From positions 2,565,001-2,629,000 of the forward strand of contig BJKQ01000006.1 of the NCBI GenBank assembly GCA_006538405.1: a stretch of DNA of 64,000 nucleotides, in the 5' to 3' direction. Both the position numbers and the translations under genes were made by a program. Shown in pieces: positions 47,583 to 58,299 of this stretch (position 1 is the stretch's first letter; each line of letters starts with the position of its first letter). The notes beneath the pieces were generated by a model that searched no databases, had not been told where the DNA came from, and saw only the letters and a program-made list of their open reading frames with translations. The DNA comes from Hansfordia pulvinata (Eukaryota; Ascomycota; Sordariomycetes; Xylariales).

Positions 47583-50500
47583 ATGGCAGCTTCAGAGCTT
47601 CCAGAGTTGCCAGTGTCCCACGACCAGCTGCCTGAGTACATTGCACAGCATCCCACCACTACCGTTGCAGATTTGCTCAAGCCATACGCCAACTTCGAGG
47701 CCAAGCTGAGACAGCTCTTTGCTCAAGCCCCGGACAGCCAGCTGGTTCAGGATCCTCTCGTCAACGCTCTGCCGCTCTACAATGACCAAACCGCCTTTAT
47801 CAGGACTCGGGCACGTAACCTCGACGAAGAATCCCAGCATGAAAGAGACAGATACATCATGCCGTTGCCGGCCAGCAAGCGTCGGCCGTCCGGCTCGCCC
47901 GCCGTGGTCGAATCTCTCGCCGAGTTCCGCCACAACTTCAGTATCTTTTCCGAGTCTTCCCTGTCCGACATGGACTGGAGCAACGTTGTTGTAGCCGGCT
48001 CTGCCGTCGTCAATTGCTTGGTGCCCGTACCCGCCAGATACAAGGCCTCGAAGCGATCCTTGCGCGAGTATTTCCACGAGAAGTTCTGCCCCGCCAGTGA
48101 TGTCGACCTTTTCCTCTACGGCCTCACGGAGGAACAGGCCGTGGAGAAAATCAAGGACATCGAAGTCCGCGTGCGTGACGCCATCCTCTCCGAGACTACC
48201 GTGGTCCGCACGAAGAACGCTGTCACCATCTGTGAGACCTGCTCCCCCTCGTGCAGACACTATCGGCTGACAGGCTCCCCTCAGGCAGCAAATACCCTAC
48301 CCGTCATATTCAGGTATGTCCTAGGCCTCTTTGGAAGACCTCATCAACCGTTCCGTCTAACCCATGACCAACAGATTGTTCTGCGAGTGTACAAGTCAAT
48401 TTCTGAAATCCTAACCGGCTTCGACATTGACTGCTCGTGCGCCGCGTACGACGGCCACCAGGTCTTCTGCTCACCCCGCGCTCTGGCTTCCTACCTGACA
48501 CAGATCAACCGCATAGACCTCACGCGTCGGAGCCCCTCGTATGAAAACCGCTTGTCCAAGTACAGTCACAGAAACTTCGAGGTCTACTGGCCCGAGCTGG
48601 ACCGCTCGCGTATCGACCCAACCATCTTTGAGCGCAGCTTTCAGAGGACTCTGGGGCTTGCCAGACTCCTTGTGCTTGAGCGACTGCCCACTCCATCAGC
48701 CAGAGAAGACTACGCGATAAAACGGCGCGAGGAAAGGGGTCGCCCTCCTCCAAGGCGCGACGATTCTTATGCGCTGCCAGGCAACATCAAAGATTCCCAC
48801 GAAGACGAGGTCGCCGATTGGATTGATGAAGACGATGTCTCGAATTACAACACCTTCACACTGCCTTATGGGCCCAGGTACCACGCCAGGAAGATTGAGA
48901 AGCTCTGCTACACCAAAGACCTGCTCCTCAATGCTGAATGGAACACACCCAAGAATCGTACGGTTCACCTGCACCGCCACCCTGCCTTCTTTGGCCGCGC
49001 TGAAGATGTCATTGGCGACTGCTGCGGCACCTGCCCGCTCCCAAGTACTACGGAAGAGCAAGAGACTGCCGAGAAGGAGAGCAAAGTGTACGTCTCAGGA
49101 ACCATCAAATTCAACACGGACGACCCCGGACGGCAGGTTAGTGTATCCTTCTTGTTTGGCTTGCGAGCACACCTAACCACGTCGGCAGCAAATCGGCTCC
49201 TTCAACCCCCTGACCGACGATGACTGGACCGAAATGGCCTACGTAAGCGACACCGCGCGCCTTCGCCAGGCCATCGTTGATGGCGACCTCGGACGCGTCC
49301 AAGAGTGGTTGGCTCAGGAAGGTTCAGACCCCAACACAAGAGACTATACTGGTCGGACTCCGCTTCATCTTGCGGTGGCAACATCTAGCACGGAGGTTGT
49401 CAGACTGTTGGTCGACAGCGGTACTCGTTTGATCCCACGCATGGCTGATGGACAAACGGCCCTCCACCTTGCTTGTGCCAGAGGTGATTGTGGGGTCCTC
49501 AGGGTCCTTCTCGAGAAAAGCAGCGCGAACGAGGCCTTGGAAGAAGAGAAACAAGAGGCGCGTCGCAAGGGTCGGAAGGCCGCCCTGGGGAAAGACACTC
49601 AAACCGCGCGCGATAACGATACTCGCGGATCGACCAACAACGACGAAGAGGGAGGTTCGGATGCTTCTCTGGTCGACCAAGATTCTGATGACGGGGTCCG
49701 CTCATTCCACACGGATTCATCCATGAGAATTGATCAACAAGGCAAAGGCCTACCCGAAGATGACGTGCTGCCAACCGATGACGGGGACGAGCCCGACTTC
49801 TACAAGGTTGACGCTTTGGCCTGGGACTCGGGGTGCAGTCCCCTTCACCTGGCCGTCCGAAATGGGCATGAAGATGCCGTCAGACTCATGTGCGAAGATT
49901 ACGCAGCAGATATGCTTCTGCCTGCGCAATCCCCTATCGCACAAACCGTCCTTACGCTGGTCCTTGCCCTAGCCTTACCTATTGAGAAGGCAATCTCTAT
50001 GATACAATCCTTGTTGAGCCTGGGGGCCACAGTCTCCCAGGCTGACCCGTTCGGCATCACCGCCTTCCATCGGCATATGACCAGCAACTCTTCGGAGTTG
50101 TACGATACGATTCGGAGGCATGACGAACTGGGTCTTCGGACAGCAGTCAATCATCTTGGCTTCGGGCACAGCTGGCTTAACACTCCTGTTCTCAGCCCCC
50201 TCATTACAGCCATCGACCAAGGTAACCAGCAACTTATGAGGAGACTCCTCGACGACGGAGCACGCCCTGATATTGATTTTGACACATGGATCAAGTCCGC
50301 GAAAGTATCTCCCTCCATCCGCTTGTGCACCACTGAGCAGAATCGGAGCAGTTACAACGGAACCCGTCAACCACTCATACTTGCCATCAGATCTTTGAGC
50401 CCTGACGCTGCTCTGGACCTGTTGAAAAGGGGGGCAGATCCAAACACCCTCACAGGCGACAGTCACCGGGCCATCGAAGCTGGAGAGAGCAGGAACTACA

Positions 50501-53219
50501 TGAAGGGGCAGACTGCCCTGGACGTTGCGAGGGACAGCCTCTCCAGGCTTCGCGCGTTCAAAGGGGAGAAGCTATCATTCAACCATCCCCTTGCGAATCA
50601 GGGATCTCGTGGGAATTTTTCGTCTAGGCTCAAGTATCTTGAGCCTCCGCAAGGCCCGACTCATACCGAGGAGACTTTGAGTCTCTACGAGCGAGGTACT
50701 TACCAGCACTGGGTGGTCTCGAGAGATATCTTGGATAAAACCAGGTCCTATTCGCAGGAGCTGGAGCGCTTCCAGGCAGGCAGAGAGGAGGCCGAAACCC
50801 AGGAGGGATCCATGCGCAAGAAGGCTCTTATCCGAGAGATCATTCAAAGCTTGGAGCATGTCGAAAGTGCCCTTGTCGAGATGGGCGCAAAATCTTTCTT
50901 CGAGCTGTATCCTGACGTTCGGGACGGCACGGAAGAATCGCCCGACTCGTCTCGGGAAGACGAACCATCTCTCAAGTACAATTTCGAATTCGACTTTACT
51001 GGGGTCAATGACTTGACCGATACTCGCAAGGAGGCCTACCTCAAGGTGTAAGTTCTTTAGGATCTCTGACTGGACCGAGCGCCTCTGACATTTCGCAGCT
51101 TCCAGGCAGCTTGGACTGGGGACTTGGAAGTCATCAAGTCTCACACCCTCGCGGTCTGGGAAGGAAATGGGAAAGAGACGCCGTTGAAAGTAGCCGTGGC
51201 GGATCCTCAAGGGAACACTCTCTTCTCTATCGCGGCTTTGAGAGGGCACTACAGAGTGGCGCAAGCCGTGCTGGAGATTGCACAGGCCCAGTGGACTCCT
51301 CCTGCCTATGACGACAATTCCAGGTACAGAATTGGTTCAGAAAACGATGAAAGTTCAGATCTCGAGTCTGGCGCGGAGAGTGACGACGACCCGGCTGTCG
51401 TCAAGGAGATCGTGAGCGGGCAACTGACCATCAATCACATTGGGCAGGTCCCAACCCAGGCCGACAGCCATGTGCTCCCTGCCGACTACATGAACTGGGA
51501 AGTGCCCACAGCGATCAGCGAAAACACAGAATCGCAAGACAAAGGGGTGCTCAATCTCCTTGAGTTCGCGATGGAAATCGATGACAATAATCTGTTCAAT
51601 CTCCTGCTTGACCTGGAGATCAAGTTCGCACTCAAGCGACCAGTCACTGACGATGATTCTAGCAAGTTCTTCAAGTTGCCTCATCGTCGATTCATTGACG
51701 CAATAAGACTCGGAAGGCTGCAGATGCTGAAAGAGGCCATCGGAAAAACGGGAGCCGGAATTCCCGTCGACCAGCTGGTCAAGCAAAGCGGCGTCGAGGC
51801 CCAAGAGAAACCTCGCTACTACCAAGGTCTGACGGTCTATGGACGCAAGAGAACCGATTGGGCGAATCGTGGACGTCACAGAATTCCCAAGCCGTTCGAA
51901 AGCAACGTTTCCCCGCTGTTGACTGCCGCCCACTTGGGCTCCCTTGACTCTGTCAAGTGGTTCCTCAGCGACGAGCCCGCGCAGCAGTACTTGCGATTAG
52001 GGTCCACGAAGGCTGCGAGGGAGGATCCCCTCTTGAAGTATCTCACACAAACACCTGAAGGTTTCAGCGGTACGATATCGACGTGGCTCGGTAGTCGAGG
52101 TGAGTCGCAGCGCCAGAGGCCCTCGAAAACGCACACTGACTCTTTCAAGGTGACTATGTTCTGCACTTCGCCGTGCTAGGGCAGCCCAGCGATGCCACTC
52201 CCGAGCTTCTGAGGTTCTTGATCAGCGCTTGCCCCTCCTCTCTGGAAACGAAGTCGAGAGACGGGTACACCCCGCTCTTCCTTGCTTGCCTACTTGGCCG
52301 GGTAGAGCAGGCTCACCTGCTCATAGACGCCGGCGCCGATCAAACAGTCAAGGACAGCACAGGCAGCAACATCGTCCACGCAGCTTTGCGCAACAGTCCC
52401 AAGAAATCCGACCGGCTACGCAAGCTTCTGGATTCCATAGACCCGGACCTGCGACGTGCCATGTTGGGCCAGCGCAGCCGTCTGGCGGATGGCGGCTACA
52501 CACCGCTGCATGCATGGCTGAGCTCGGCCAACTTCACCTACAACCGGACCTACTTCTCACCCCACCCAGACTTCGGGACCCCCGAGGACGAGCGAAACAT
52601 TGCGGTCCTGCGCCTTCTTCTCGAGTACCCCGGCGGGGCCGAGAGCCTGGCGCTGCTTGACGGGGCGGGCAACACGCCGCTGCATAGCGCAGTGGCGCTG
52701 GAGTTGCCGGAGCAGACTCGACTCATCGCCAAAAGCGACCTGGGCCTCCTGCACCGCGAAAACGCCGTCGGGCGCACGCCAGCCGAGATTGCCTACGACC
52801 GCTTCATCGCTACTCGTACCGCCAACCCGCCGTCGGTCGACACGGGGCGCTTCAACAACCACGAGCTCCCAGATTCGGAGCCTTCCGACTTCCTCCTGAG
52901 GCCTGAGCTCATCGCAGCCACCGCAGCCACCGGAGAAGGGACGAGGCTGCCGACCCAGCGCGTCGAGCGAGTCTGGTTCACCGTCGAGGAGCTTCAGGCT
53001 CGCCACCCGCACGGCCGCCGCCGTCTGGTTACCCTTAACGAGGCCAACGACGTTGCACGGAGGCTGGGCGAGGTATACGCATGGCAGCGGCATGTGACCG
53101 AGGACTCCACGACAGGCGCGGACGACGGAGTGCAGACCCTGGGCAGCAGCAGCAACCTGGGACGAATGCCGAAAAGGAAGAAGTCGACGGTGATATTGTG
53201 GGCACGCAGTACCAACTGA
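47583..53219 (+). CDS. Large nucleotidyltransferase-like/ankyrin-repeat protein
   Basis: Uncharacterised protein of about 1,789 residues, of a type I recall in other filamentous fungi. Exons are 47583-48231, 48285-48313 (29 nt), 48375-49136, 49189-51047, 51099-52099 and 52150-53219; all phases agree. The N-terminal part resembles a polymerase-beta-type nucleotidyltransferase: VVVAGSAVVN (Gly-Ser 139-140), SDVDLFLYGL (Asp 173 and 175) and GFDIDCSCAAYDG (Asp 243/245) could be the G-S, D-x-D and third acidic motifs. The gap between Gly-Ser and D-x-D is longer than usual. A conserved block LTRRSPSYENRLSKYSHRNF follows. From about residue 500 ankyrin repeats appear (GRTPLHLAV, GQTALHLACARGD, GCSPLHLAVRNGH, GYTPLFLACLLGR, GNTPLHSAVALE). 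The activity is inference; ankyrin content is clear. The last ~50 residues are uncertain because another frame is also plausible. Confidence 0.85.
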
Positions 53220-53751
53220 AGAGGGGCGGCGCGTGGGAAGATGACGAGCCAGAGACTTGCTTGGCAGCGCCTCGCAAGATGATGTGTCTGTGATTGAGTT
53301 GAGATTATCTTCCTGGTCGTGCTTCCATTTGCACCTTCAATTTCGGCCTCCGATTAGTTGGGTTGGGGTGCGGTTGGGTAGACGGGAGGCCACAGTTTCT
53401 AGTCAATATCGATCCCAGCTCACCTGCCTGATCCTTTTCAGCAGCACGACCGAAATGCGGAAGAGCAATAGTCGTCGGTCTGGAGAGAGATATGTGGGAC
53501 GCGATCTGACTCTCGCCCACTGTGTTCCGAACACCGAATATGGAAAGAAGAAAGCGCCACTGGGTGCAAGGCTTGTCCCACTACCTTATTTTTAGCAGAT
53601 CCCTTTCCCTCTAAGTCCCCTGTTGCGCACCCTGCAAGGTCTCTTACTTATTATTATACCTTAGGTATTCTTTGGATGTGAGTGCAAACCTGCCGAGCTG
53701 GCAAGAAGAGACGCACCTCGACACTCACACATTCTGTAGGATTCATCCAAG
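53220..53751. other. Intergenic
   Basis: 3' flank of the NTase-ankyrin gene and short promoter of the next gene. A TTATTATTATACCTTAGG stretch near 53649 is AT-rich and could be part of that promoter. No gene is seen. Confidence 0.5.
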
Positions 53752-55278
53752 ATGAGTTCAGGCCATCCCCTAAGAGATCGCCAGGCGACCACTGCCGAGC
53801 AGATGCCCCCCGAGATCATCTGGGGAATTGCGCAGCACCTCGTCGTCGCCCCCGTTTCCGAGAGTCGGCTTCAACAGCCTCCGACACCGCATCTCCTCCA
53901 GAGGCACGGCTTCGACTCCGACCTCAAGGCTCTCTCGCAAGTCTGCAAGGTATGGCGCTCCGTGGTACTTCCGGCACTCTTCAGCCACGCCGTCTGGCAG
54001 CCTCGACTGATTGAGGATGTGGACGACGCGGAGGACCTGCTCCAGCTCGTGGAGCGGTCGCGCGTCGCTGTCAAGTCCCTAGTCGTCATCGTCGACGAAT
54101 CCGAAGCCCATGACTGTGGCAGAGCTCGCCAGCGCCTCCAGTCCGGATTCCACAAGCTGTGCGAGGGCCTGCTCGCTGGGTCCGACGCCTTCCGGCTCAC
54201 CATCCTCGCAGAGCCGTCGGTGCTGGCGGGTCTTCTCGCTCTGCAACTGTCACCGACGGAATCCCTTGCACCCATGCAGAAAGCTTCTCCCCTCCATCTT
54301 GTCTCGCTGGCCAAACCATGCCGACGAGTTGCCGATTTGCCGCAAGAGACGAAGACGGCCGGTGATAGACGCGCCCCTGCTCGAGCTCCTGCGGCCGACG
54401 ATGCCGCGCCTCGGACTGCCCGAGTCTCCACATGCGGCTGGACTTCTGTGCTGCTTAATGAGGGCTCTTTCTACGACCTCTACGGAACGCCGGGATTTTC
54501 AGAGTCAGACCAGCGGCCGCCGTCGATACTCAAGCCGCTTCTCCAATGGTGGCGGCGCTGCTCCGCGTCGCCTCCCTCTTCTCCTTCCTGTCCTTCGTCC
54601 GGCCGCCCTGTCCCCCAAAGCGACGACGAGGTTGCACCTGAAACTCCCGGGGGCAGGGACTTCAGCTACGTCGCCGTCTTCCCACCCGCTTCGACTCTCG
54701 AGACCCTTGCCGCCTGCCTGCCGCCCGGCTTGAGCCGCCTGTTTGTGCGGCTCGCGTCCGTCCCCGACGAGGGTGACGATAATGGCGACAACGACGACCT
54801 GTCGCGACCGGCAGACCCCGACGGAGAGGGCCGCCACGGCATCCACCGCGCCCTTCCTGGAGCGGAGCGGCAGCAGATGGACGCTTGGGCGGAGCGCTCC
54901 TCGGCATACGCCGTGTTGGTCCGCAGGCTTTCGTCGTTCCACGAGCCGGGCAATCCGCGTCGCCAGAGGAGGCCCGACGTCACCCGCCTGAACGACGATG
55001 GTGGTGGCGGCGGCGACAATGACGAGTATGACAGGTGGGCCTCGCTGCGCGTCTTCCAGAGCGGCGACGCCATCGACCGCCAGGCGTGGGAGTTGGGCCT
55101 CGAGTGCCTCGAGGAGAGTGGCGCTCGGTTCTGGTCAGCCGAGCGTCCCGGAGTGCTGGCCCGGCGGGGCGACGGTGGCGAGGATCTTGGCAGCCCCTGG
55201 AACCATTTCCTGTCAGTGAAAAAAAGTCTCAGCCTCTTTGCCCCCCTTTTCAGCCCTGGCCCTGTGTCGACCCTGTAG
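53752..55278 (+). CDS. F-box-like hypothetical protein (reading frame partly doubtful)
   Basis: A 508-residue open frame starting MSSGHPLRDRQATT. An F-box-like start (EQMPPEIIWGIAQHL) is followed, after a Gln/Pro insert, by LKALSQVCKVWRSVVLPALF, as in fungal F-box proteins. Later blocks are VVIVDESEAHDC, WTSVLLNEGSFYDLYGTPGF, PPSILKPLLQWW and FSYVAVFPPASTLETLAACL. Between about 54350 and 54440 the frame reads as low-quality Ala/Arg sequence, while the +1 frame reads DAPLLELLRPTMPRLGLPES, which looks more natural. Two compensating indels are therefore possible. The C-terminus (KKSLSLFAPLFSPG) also looks like read-through and may hide an intron. Function is unknown. Confidence 0.6.
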   Translation: MSSGHPLRDRQATTAEQMPPEIIWGIAQHLVVAPVSESRLQQPPTPHLLQRHGFDSDLKALSQVCKVWRSVVLPALFSHAVWQPRLIEDVDDAEDLLQLVERSRVAVKSLVVIVDESEAHDCGRARQRLQSGFHKLCEGLLAGSDAFRLTILAEPSVLAGLLALQLSPTESLAPMQKASPLHLVSLAKPCRRVADLPQETKTAGDRRAPARAPAADDAAPRTARVSTCGWTSVLLNEGSFYDLYGTPGFSESDQRPPSILKPLLQWWRRCSASPPSSPSCPSSGRPVPQSDDEVAPETPGGRDFSYVAVFPPASTLETLAACLPPGLSRLFVRLASVPDEGDDNGDNDDLSRPADPDGEGRHGIHRALPGAERQQMDAWAERSSAYAVLVRRLSSFHEPGNPRRQRRPDVTRLNDDGGGGGDNDEYDRWASLRVFQSGDAIDRQAWELGLECLEESGARFWSAERPGVLARRGDGGEDLGSPWNHFLSVKKSLSLFAPLFSPGPVSTL

Positions 55279-56414
55279 CTGGAGCCCGGAGGCTCCGCAG
55301 TGGCGAGTGGCCCTTGAACAGACGAGTTTTACTGACACACAAATATTCGACGACGTGGCAGCCTGCGAAACCTGCGACGGGTTGCCTTCAATGGCGTCCA
55401 GGAGCTGCCCTTCTCGGGCAGGTACACCACCCCGAGCTCCGAAGATCCTCTCCCGCCTCTTTTCTGGGCGTGATAGCGGCGGCATGCCTTGCATTTCTTC
55501 GAATAGGATTGGCCAACCTGCAGAGTGAATTGAGCGCGGCTACCTTTCTGTTTGCGGGGATCTCTCTCCTTCTCTCTCAGCGACATCTGATCTCAAATTC
55601 CAAATGCTCCAAGTGTCTATCTGAATGCTGAACTCGGGCATTTGGACCCTGCAAGCATCCAATCTGCTGTCCAGTCTTTTCTACGAAGGCTATTGTTGAC
55701 TGTGGCTTTGAAAGTCAGACCAAGGCCAAAGCCCGCCAGATACGTTTAGCTAGATATAACATGTTAGGAATTGATTCTGAAGGCTGACTTGTTATATTTA
55801 CCTAGCCAACCGTACCTCCGCAAACCCTTAAAGGGGAAGGTGGGTGGAGAGCCCGGACGAGTTGTCAAACGCAAACGAGTTAAATCCAAGTGAGAAGGCG
55901 ACTGTTCCACCGCTACCTCTTTCGGATGTGCACGGTGGCGTTGGACTTTAGATTTAGGAAGTGTCCACTGTCGGGCCGAGGGATTCGAGACTCGCGCTGC
56001 GGCTCGTGCCCGCAACGTCTCCACTTGTAAGTTATTGGAGAGTAACTGATGAGTGTGCAGAAAAGGACACTTTTTTCTATTCTATTGTCTTTGCTTCTAT
56101 GAAACGAACAACCTGGAGAACAAGCAAGCTTACATGTGCTTCGATTCGACGCCCTTTCTCGCCAGTCTCTAGCCGCCGTCACGTCGTTCTCTCGTGGTCC
56201 AGGCGCTTGGGGCCTCTACAGAGCCGCTGCGGTTGGTGAAGCCACCCCACCGTTTCAACCGACCCTTGTTTCCTGTCGGAAAGGTCCATGCTCATGTGGC
56301 TCTAAATAGACTCTGGATCTATCTTTTTTCTTTTTTTTTTTATATATAAGAGACGAGAGAGGGGCGGATGGAGGGTGGCAAGGATATGGACATTCTTGGC
56401 AGCCACAATCCCTT
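55279..56414. other. Intergenic, convergent ends
   Basis: No gene is seen. A T-rich run with TATATATAT lies at about 56325-56350, just 3' of the small secreted protein gene, and could be part of its 3' end region. Confidence 0.5.
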
Positions 56415-56720
56415 TCAAATGTTCTTGGAGATGATGTTCTCCATATCGTTGGTAGCAGCCGTGGCCTTGTCTCTGCTCTCGTAGACCTTGCCCGTGTCGG
56501 CTGGCTCGACAAATATCATGGACCTAGGAAAGCCCGTGTCGGCTTTGTACACGTAAGAGGACCAGCTGGACATGTTGTCCACGATCTGTTTGCCCTCTTC
56601 GTTGGTGTACTCCCTGGCGTAGACGTACTTATTGCCGCCCTCGTAATTGGCGGAGAAGGTGACGCGGGCGGCCAGAGCCTGGGCGATGAAGAGGAGGGAG
56701 ATGAGGGTGGTCTTGAACAT
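56415..56720 (-). CDS. Small secreted protein (effector-like)
   Basis: Unrecognised protein of 101 residues. The first 18 residues are a clear signal peptide (MFKTTLISLLFIAQALA) with a probable cleavage after ALA. The mature part (~83 residues) has no cysteine, is rich in Ser/Tyr/Lys/Glu/Asp, and contains VTFSANYEGGNKYVYAREYT and SSYVYKADTGFPRSMIFVEP. A TATAAA box lies 160 bp upstream. It is a single exon with a good ATG. It is isolated in a gene-poor margin about 1.6 kb from the RIP block. Secretion is well supported; any role in host or microbe interaction is speculation. Confidence 0.75.
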   Translation of the reverse strand: MFKTTLISLLFIAQALAARVTFSANYEGGNKYVYAREYTNEEGKQIVDNMSSWSSYVYKADTGFPRSMIFVEPADTGKVYESRDKATAATNDMENIISKNI

Positions 56721-56879
56721 TTTGAATAGGAGGAAGGGGCTGGTCGCGGAGGGCCGGTGAGTGGGATTGTATGTTTGAAAAGGGGGAGGTGTTTGTTCGT
56801 TGAGTGTTGTTCTTCTTGGAGTGAGTTGTTGCTGATGCTTCTGGGGAAAAGCGACTGGGAAAGTCGGACATCAGAGATC

Positions 56880-56885
56880 TTTATA
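56880..56885 (-). promoter_or_regulatory. TATA box of small secreted protein gene
   Basis: A canonical TATAAA on the minus strand, 160 bp before the ATG at 56720. Strong TATA boxes are typical of inducible genes. Confidence 0.5.
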
Positions 56886-57436
56886 CTACGGATTGTCGAC
56901 TTCGAAACCTCTCGAGAGTCTCAACTTGACTCTCAACTTGCTAGCACCGGACCGGCGGCACTGCACAATCGCCATGCATTGTAGGGACCCTCCAGGGGCC
57001 GTAGCCCCGTCGCCAAAAGTCAAGCTCCACAAGCATTTCGATGATGATGATGAAGTTCGGACTTTGCCATCGCCATCCGGCAGGCGGGGTGTATCGCCGC
57101 AGTAATCGACCGCAGAGTCCCCTAGAGTTTGGAAGACTCTTGCCTTCTCCGGCCGGGCCCCCATGGTCTTCGGCTTCTATTCTGATCATGACAGGGGTAA
57201 CTGTGACTCGACAGTGTGCCGACGAGACTCTGCTGAGCAACGGAGATGCTTGGCGCCTTCTGCCTCCAGATAGTCAGAAAGTGTCTCATGGGATATATTG
57301 GGTGTCGTTTTCTATTCTCGTCTCTTCCGAGCGGGACCCGGGCTGACGGGTAAGCGGTCGAGTTCTTCTCCCAAATGGTGTTAGTGTTCTAGCATCAGCT
57401 AAACTCTGGGCGCGTGCTCGTGGGTTTCTTTGTTTA

Positions 57437-57519
57437 GACTCTGGAGTGGCTTAGACTCTGGAGTGGCTTAGACTCTGGAGTGGCTTGGACTCTGGAGTGG
57501 CTTTGACTCTGGAGTGGCC
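57437..57519. repeat. 17-bp tandem repeat, about five copies
   Basis: Units of GACTCTGGAGTGGCTTA at 57437, 57454, 57471, 57488 and 57505, differing only in the last one or two bases. The last copy is truncated and runs into the 90-bp duplication. Confidence 0.95.
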
Positions 57520-57663
57520 AATCCACGTCAGCGCGCTGCATTGCCGTCTGCCACCGGAAAGCACACGTCGTGGCTCGGACTATGGAGTGGCTTTGACTCT
57601 GGAGTGGCCAATCCACGTCAGCGCGCTGCATTGCCGTCTGCCACCGGAAAGCACACGTCGTGG
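57484..57663. repeat. 90-bp tandem duplication
   Basis: Two adjacent 90-bp units (57484-57573 and 57574-57663) differ at about two positions, and each includes the 17-bp motif plus a unique stretch (CCAATCCACGTCAGCG...). Near identity suggests a recent slip or unequal exchange. No RIP-type change is seen between the copies, which are probably too short to trigger it. Confidence 0.93.
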
Positions 57664-58299
57664 CTTATCCCAGTATTGTTGCAAAGTACAATACGCCGGG
57701 GCCAACGCGGTAGCGTCAGAGCCCGTCGGTTGCGTGCATCTTCCTGCTTCCAGACTTGGCCACAGACAATAGCTTCCACATACGAAAGAGGGGCTCTCAC
57801 TTTGCCTGCGCCAACTTGGAGGCCAGTGAAGGGAGGCGATTCACTTGAATCACGCAGCCATTCTCGTCTCGCACTGTATTTGCTTGGGCGGAAAGAAAAA
57901 ATTCGAGTGGCGTTGACTTCTTCCACCTTGTCTGGGTTGTCTTTTCGGGTACTACTAAATTTTAACCTACTCGTAAGTCGTGACTAAACGCGGCCGCCGC
58001 CCGCGTGCGAGTACTCGCGTACGTGGAACCAACCGCTCGCGATAAGAGCGTTTCTATTGGTGAATCGTGATGGCGGGATCCGGGCCCGGAGCCCCGCCGA
58101 CAGCAGCCTGCACTACATCAGTTCGTAGGGGGTTTCTCTCTCTCTTTTTTTGACCATCACCAGAAATAGGATATGCTGATGCCTCCTCGACCCACCTGGC
58201 AACTTGGGTGCTTGGTTGTCGGTATCCTTCTATTTGCTGTGGCGCCACTAAGGCCTCGAACTTTAATGTTTCGCCCTCGATATGATAAGTGGATATATG

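Larger units (their letters stand above)
56721..58299. other. Gene-free margin next to the AT-rich block
   Basis: No gene is supported. It includes the promoter of the small secreted protein and the tandem repeats at 57437-57663. Base composition is still normal here, and the switch to AT-rich sequence comes at about 58300. Confidence 0.55.
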
